A DNA stretch of 64,000 nucleotides from Parasphingorhabdus sp. (lineage in GTDB: Bacteria; Pseudomonadota; Alphaproteobacteria; Sphingomonadales; Sphingomonadaceae), in assembly GCA_030373505.1 (NCBI GenBank), contig JAUCYS010000006.1, positions 1-64,000 on the forward strand, in the 5' to 3' direction. A program made the position numbers and the translations under genes. The notes beneath the pieces were generated by a model that was not told the DNA's origin, did no database searches, and saw only the letters and a list, made by a program, of their open reading frames with translations. Below, piece by piece: positions 61,281 through 64,000 of the stretch (positions within the stretch are counted from its first letter, which is position 1; every line of letters starts with the position of its first letter).

Positions 61281-63433
61281 GCAGCCTCCACAACAATGCG
61301 CCGGCGCTGGCGCCGGTTCTGCAGGGAACAGATCAGTCCCATCGCAGCTTTTGCCTTGAAGCGGTCCCACCATGTCGGGTTGTTGATGATGTCAGCGCGA
61401 TAGAAGGAAGGGCACAGGACGGCAGCCTCGGAGACCTCGCCGCAATTCCCGCATCCCACACAGCTATTGTCGATCGCGGCAACCGGGTCGTCGCGCAGAG
61501 GATCGTCGAGCTGCTTGACCGAGAGCGACGGGCAACCCGACAGTCGAATGCAGGCGTGGTCTCCGGTACATACATCCTCGTCGACGCCAAATCGCTGCTT
61601 GACTACGCGCTTGCCGGCCTTGACCGCTTGGGCCTCGATCGGACGTACCCGGCGCTGCTTGTTGAGCATGCATTCCGACGACGCGATAATGATCTTCGGG
61701 CCTTCCGCCTTGGTGGTCAGGGCCTCGTGCAGCACCCGCTTCATTTTGCCAACGTCATATGTCCTGTCGACTTCGCGGACCCATGTCGCCCCCACGCCGC
61801 GGACGGCCTTTTCGATCGGATTGTTGGTTTTGCGCGACTTGTTATGTGCGCGAGAGGAGAGGATGTCCTGCCCTCCCGTTGCGGAGGAGTAGAAATTGTC
61901 GACAATGAGGAAGACGCCGTCATGCTTGTTGTAAACAGCATTGCCAATCCCGCTCGTCAGCCCGTTGTGCCAGAAACCGCCATCACCCATGACCGCAATC
62001 GAACGCTTGCCGGTGCTGCGGCTGAAAGCAGAAGCCGAAGCACCACCGAGGCCGAAGCCCATGGTCGTGTTGCCGATGTTGAACGGCGGCAGGATGGAGA
62101 AGAGATGGCAGCCGATATCGGCAGAAACATGATGTTCACCCAGTTCCTGGTCAATCATCTTCATCGCCGCGAAAATAGGCCGCTCGGGGCAGCCGGTACA
62201 CAGTCCTGGCGGCCGCGCAGGCACAACGGACTTTAATTTCTTGACGGCCGGTTGGGCCAGCACCGGAGTTGCGTCCGGACGGGGCGGGCGATTGCCCATG
62301 ATATGGGGGTCCGTCTCCTCGAGAAAGGCCTCGAGCCCGTGCATGATGGCTTCGACCGAATAGTCGCCGCCCATCGGCAGGACATTCTTGCCATAGATAG
62401 TTGCTGATGCACCACTGCGCCGAAGAACGGTGTTGAGCGCCTGCTCCAGATATTCCGGTTGGCCTTCTTCCACCATCAGGATGGCATCTTTGCCTTTTGC
62501 AAATTCCTCCATCTCGCTGTCGATCACGGGATAGGTGACATTCATCACATAAAGCGGAATCTGGGTGTTCCCATAAGCATCGGACAGTCCGAGATATTGC
62601 AAGGCACGGATCACATTATTGTACATCCCGCCCTGCAACATGATGCCGACCTTGCCGGTTTCCGGTCCGAAAAATTCATTCAGCCGGTTGCTGCGGATGA
62701 AATCGATAGCGGCCGGGAGGCGATGGTGGATTTTCTCCTGTTCATGCTCATAGGCGGCGGGGGGCAGCACTATTCTGCCCAGGTCGCGTTTCGGGTTGTT
62801 CAATGCATCGTCGATCGAGAAAGGGGGTTTGACATTGTCCTTGGCTATGAAACTGCCATGCATATGGCAGGTGCGCACGCGCACTTCGAGCATCACCGGG
62901 GTGTTCGATGCCTCCGACAATTCAAAGCTTTTTTCGATCAGGTCTACGATCTGGCCATGATCGGGGCGCGGGTCCACGAGCCATATTTGTGATTTCATGG
63001 CAAAGGCATGGGTGCGTTCCTGCATGATCGAGGAACCCTCGCCATAGTCTTCGCCAATGATCACCAGCGTGCCGCCGGTTACGCCGCCCGAGGCAAGATT
63101 GGCCAGGGCATCCGAGGCGACATTTGTGCCAACCGTCGATTTCCACGCGACTGCGCCCCGCAAGGGATACATGACCGAAGCGGAAAGCATTGCGGCTGCG
63201 GTGGATTCATTGGCAGAGCTCTGGAAATTCACCCCCAGTTCACCGAGGATATCTTGCGCGTCCGACAGCACGTCCATCAGGTGGGATATGGGCGAGCCCT
63301 GATATCCGCCAACATAAGAAACGCCAGCCTGCAGCAAGCCCTTGGTGATCGCCAGAATTGCCTCTCCCTTGAAGACATCGCCATCTCCAAGGCGCAAATG
63401 CTCAACTTCTTTGGCGAACGATCTTTCTGCCAT
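61277..63433 (-). CDS. iorA: Indolepyruvate oxidoreductase subunit alpha
   Basis: About 718 residues, full length for IorA. Order: pyruvate-oxidoreductase domain (YVGGYQGSPISHLMDVL), ThDP site (MGDGGFWHNGLTSGIGNAVY), then a C-terminal ferredoxin-like part with two Cys clusters (CTGDHACIRLSGCP and CVGCGNCGEVSEAAVLCP). It converts indolepyruvate, phenylpyruvate or similar to the arylacetyl-CoA and reduces ferredoxin or another acceptor. ATG at 63433 has AAGG; the operator candidate at 63452-63465 is just upstream, so repression would block initiation of this operon. Confidence 0.9.
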   Translation of the reverse strand: MAERSFAKEVEHLRLGDGDVFKGEAILAITKGLLQAGVSYVGGYQGSPISHLMDVLSDAQDILGELGVNFQSSANESTAAAMLSASVMYPLRGAVAWKSTVGTNVASDALANLASGGVTGGTLVIIGEDYGEGSSIMQERTHAFAMKSQIWLVDPRPDHGQIVDLIEKSFELSEASNTPVMLEVRVRTCHMHGSFIAKDNVKPPFSIDDALNNPKRDLGRIVLPPAAYEHEQEKIHHRLPAAIDFIRSNRLNEFFGPETGKVGIMLQGGMYNNVIRALQYLGLSDAYGNTQIPLYVMNVTYPVIDSEMEEFAKGKDAILMVEEGQPEYLEQALNTVLRRSGASATIYGKNVLPMGGDYSVEAIMHGLEAFLEETDPHIMGNRPPRPDATPVLAQPAVKKLKSVVPARPPGLCTGCPERPIFAAMKMIDQELGEHHVSADIGCHLFSILPPFNIGNTTMGFGLGGASASAFSRSTGKRSIAVMGDGGFWHNGLTSGIGNAVYNKHDGVFLIVDNFYSSATGGQDILSSRAHNKSRKTNNPIEKAVRGVGATWVREVDRTYDVGKMKRVLHEALTTKAEGPKIIIASSECMLNKQRRVRPIEAQAVKAGKRVVKQRFGVDEDVCTGDHACIRLSGCPSLSVKQLDDPLRDDPVAAIDNSCVGCGNCGEVSEAAVLCPSFYRADIINNPTWWDRFKAKAAMGLICSLQNRRQRRRIVVEAA

Positions 63434-63451
63434 AATTATCACCTTTCAATA

Positions 63452-63465
63452 TATGCAAATGCATA
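63452..63465. promoter_or_regulatory. TATGCA-AA-TGCATA operator candidate before iorA
   Basis: Same 14 bases as at 58592-58605, here 19-32 bases before the iorA start, a usual place for a repressor site between promoter and gene. Confidence 0.6.
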
Positions 63466-63500
63466 GATATAGAGGTGAGGCGAGTCAATCAGGAAAGAAC

Positions 63501-64000
63501 TCAGTCCAGCTTCAACTCCACCCTTTGGGCATTCATCGAAAAGCCGGGCATGTAGCGGCGGAGAATTTCCGCCTCTATCATGGTGCGTTCGCTGGCGTCG
63601 CTGGCCTTGGCCATTTCCGCATCGACCAGCGCTTCATCTCTGCCAAATTCGCGGATACCCGCCAGGTCAGCCCAGACCAGCCAGAAGGATTTTCCGTCGG
63701 GTGCAATCCAGCCCGGAGCGATCTGCGGTGCATATGCGCGAGCGCCCTGATCATCGCCGGGCGTCCATGCGGAATCTTCGTGAATTTGCCGCCAAGGTCC
63801 CCACGGATTTTTCGATACCCATAAGCCGAGATAGCTTGGCTTGCCAAACTCGGTACCATCGGGCGCGCTGCCAATCCCGGCGCTCGCCATCATATATATG
63901 CCAAGGGGTGCGTTATAAACCACGCTGGGCAACCAGGATTCGACGACAAGATCGCCGGGGAACAAATTGGTATAGTTGACCCAGCCAAGAGGAAAATTAT
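63501..64000 (-). CDS. DUF4185-like propeller protein, C-terminal part only
   Basis: The last about 166 residues of a gene that enters from the right edge. GWVNYTNLFPGDLVVESWLP and LGLWVSKNPWGPWRQIHED match the protein at 8804-10177 nearly blade for blade, and both end RVELKLD / RVDLKLD. It stops 67 bases after the iorA start on the same strand, so it may be transcribed into the iorAB operon from a promoter outside the window. Signal peptide and start are not visible. Confidence 0.75.
   Translation of the reverse strand, partial: NFPLGWVNYTNLFPGDLVVESWLPSVVYNAPLGIYMMASAGIGSAPDGTEFGKPSYLGLWVSKNPWGPWRQIHEDSAWTPGDDQGARAYAPQIAPGWIAPDGKSFWLVWADLAGIREFGRDEALVDAEMAKASDASERTMIEAEILRRYMPGFSMNAQRVELKLD

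Noticed and set aside
1..64000. Mobile elements, CRISPR arrays, tRNA or rRNA genes
   Set aside because: No transposase, integrase, direct-repeat array or RNA-gene pattern was recognised by eye; a tRNA scan was not possible here.

Overview
The window looks like chromosomal or megaplasmid DNA of an aerobic alphaproteobacterium, most probably a sphingomonad. This rests on about 60% GC, four large TonB-dependent receptors, many short-chain dehydrogenases (SDRs) and aldehyde dehydrogenases, and LysR/IclR/MarR/AraC regulators. The genus is inference; no rRNA, tRNA, CRISPR array, insertion sequence or phage gene was seen. It is almost wall to wall catabolic and uptake genes.

Layout. 0.2-2.8 kb: isovaleryl-CoA dehydrogenase and a two-subunit 3-oxoacid CoA-transferase, divergent from a LysR gene cut by the window edge. 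3.0-7.2 kb: aldehyde dehydrogenase, VOC protein and SDR, divergent from an MFS transporter. 7.2-10.2 kb: two exported proteins (DUF6152 type and an unnamed partner), a strong bidirectional terminator, then a DUF4185-like exported propeller lipoprotein. 10.2-18.3 kb: two close paralogous TonB receptors flanking an IclR regulator; the second is followed by a secreted penicillin-binding/beta-lactamase-fold protein whose nucleophilic serine is alanine. 18.4-33.5 kb: a long catabolic block with LysR, class III aminotransferase, MFS, SDR, hydratase, aldehyde dehydrogenase, cytoplasmic BNR propeller, VOC protein, PF06684 protein, alpha/beta hydrolase, ThDP enzyme, SDR, cytochrome b561, aldehyde dehydrogenase and a carboxymuconolactone-decarboxylase-like protein. 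33.8-41.8 kb: PepSY membrane protein plus TonB receptor, then a HupE/UreJ - anchor - cytochrome c set divergent from a fourth TonB receptor, probably metal handling. 42.0-45.7 kb: two DUF6644-type membrane proteins, an exported alpha/beta hydrolase-fold protein and an AraC regulator. 45.8-52.8 kb: an amine-oxidation cluster (ornithine-cyclodeaminase-like protein, RidA, FAD oxidase, EamA exporter, aldehyde dehydrogenase, amino-acid/amine permease). 53.1-63.5 kb: NTF2-like exported protein, a tightly overlapping operon (CoA ligase, Ltp2-like thiolase fold, DUF35-SDR fusion, cyclase), two overlapping MarR genes and an IorAB indolepyruvate oxidoreductase pair. The right edge starts a second DUF4185-like gene related to the one at 8.8 kb.

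How it may work together. The 46-63 kb part reads as a route from an amine through an aldehyde to a carboxylic acid, its CoA thioester, and carbon-carbon cleavage; aromatic substrates (arylacetate or indole type) fit best but are not proven. The 3-7 kb and 19-33 kb blocks repeat the same toolkit (aldehyde dehydrogenase, VOC, SDR, MFS). Three SDRs share a conserved replacement of the usual Ser-Tyr-Lys catalytic residues by Gly-Ser-Asn, and a fourth SDR domain, fused to DUF35, has also lost Tyr and Lys. Three candidate operator families link distant promoters: a motif before both IclR-flanking TonB receptors and the first MFS gene, a TATGCA/TGCATA repeat before the CoA-ligase operon and iorA, and individual palindromes elsewhere.
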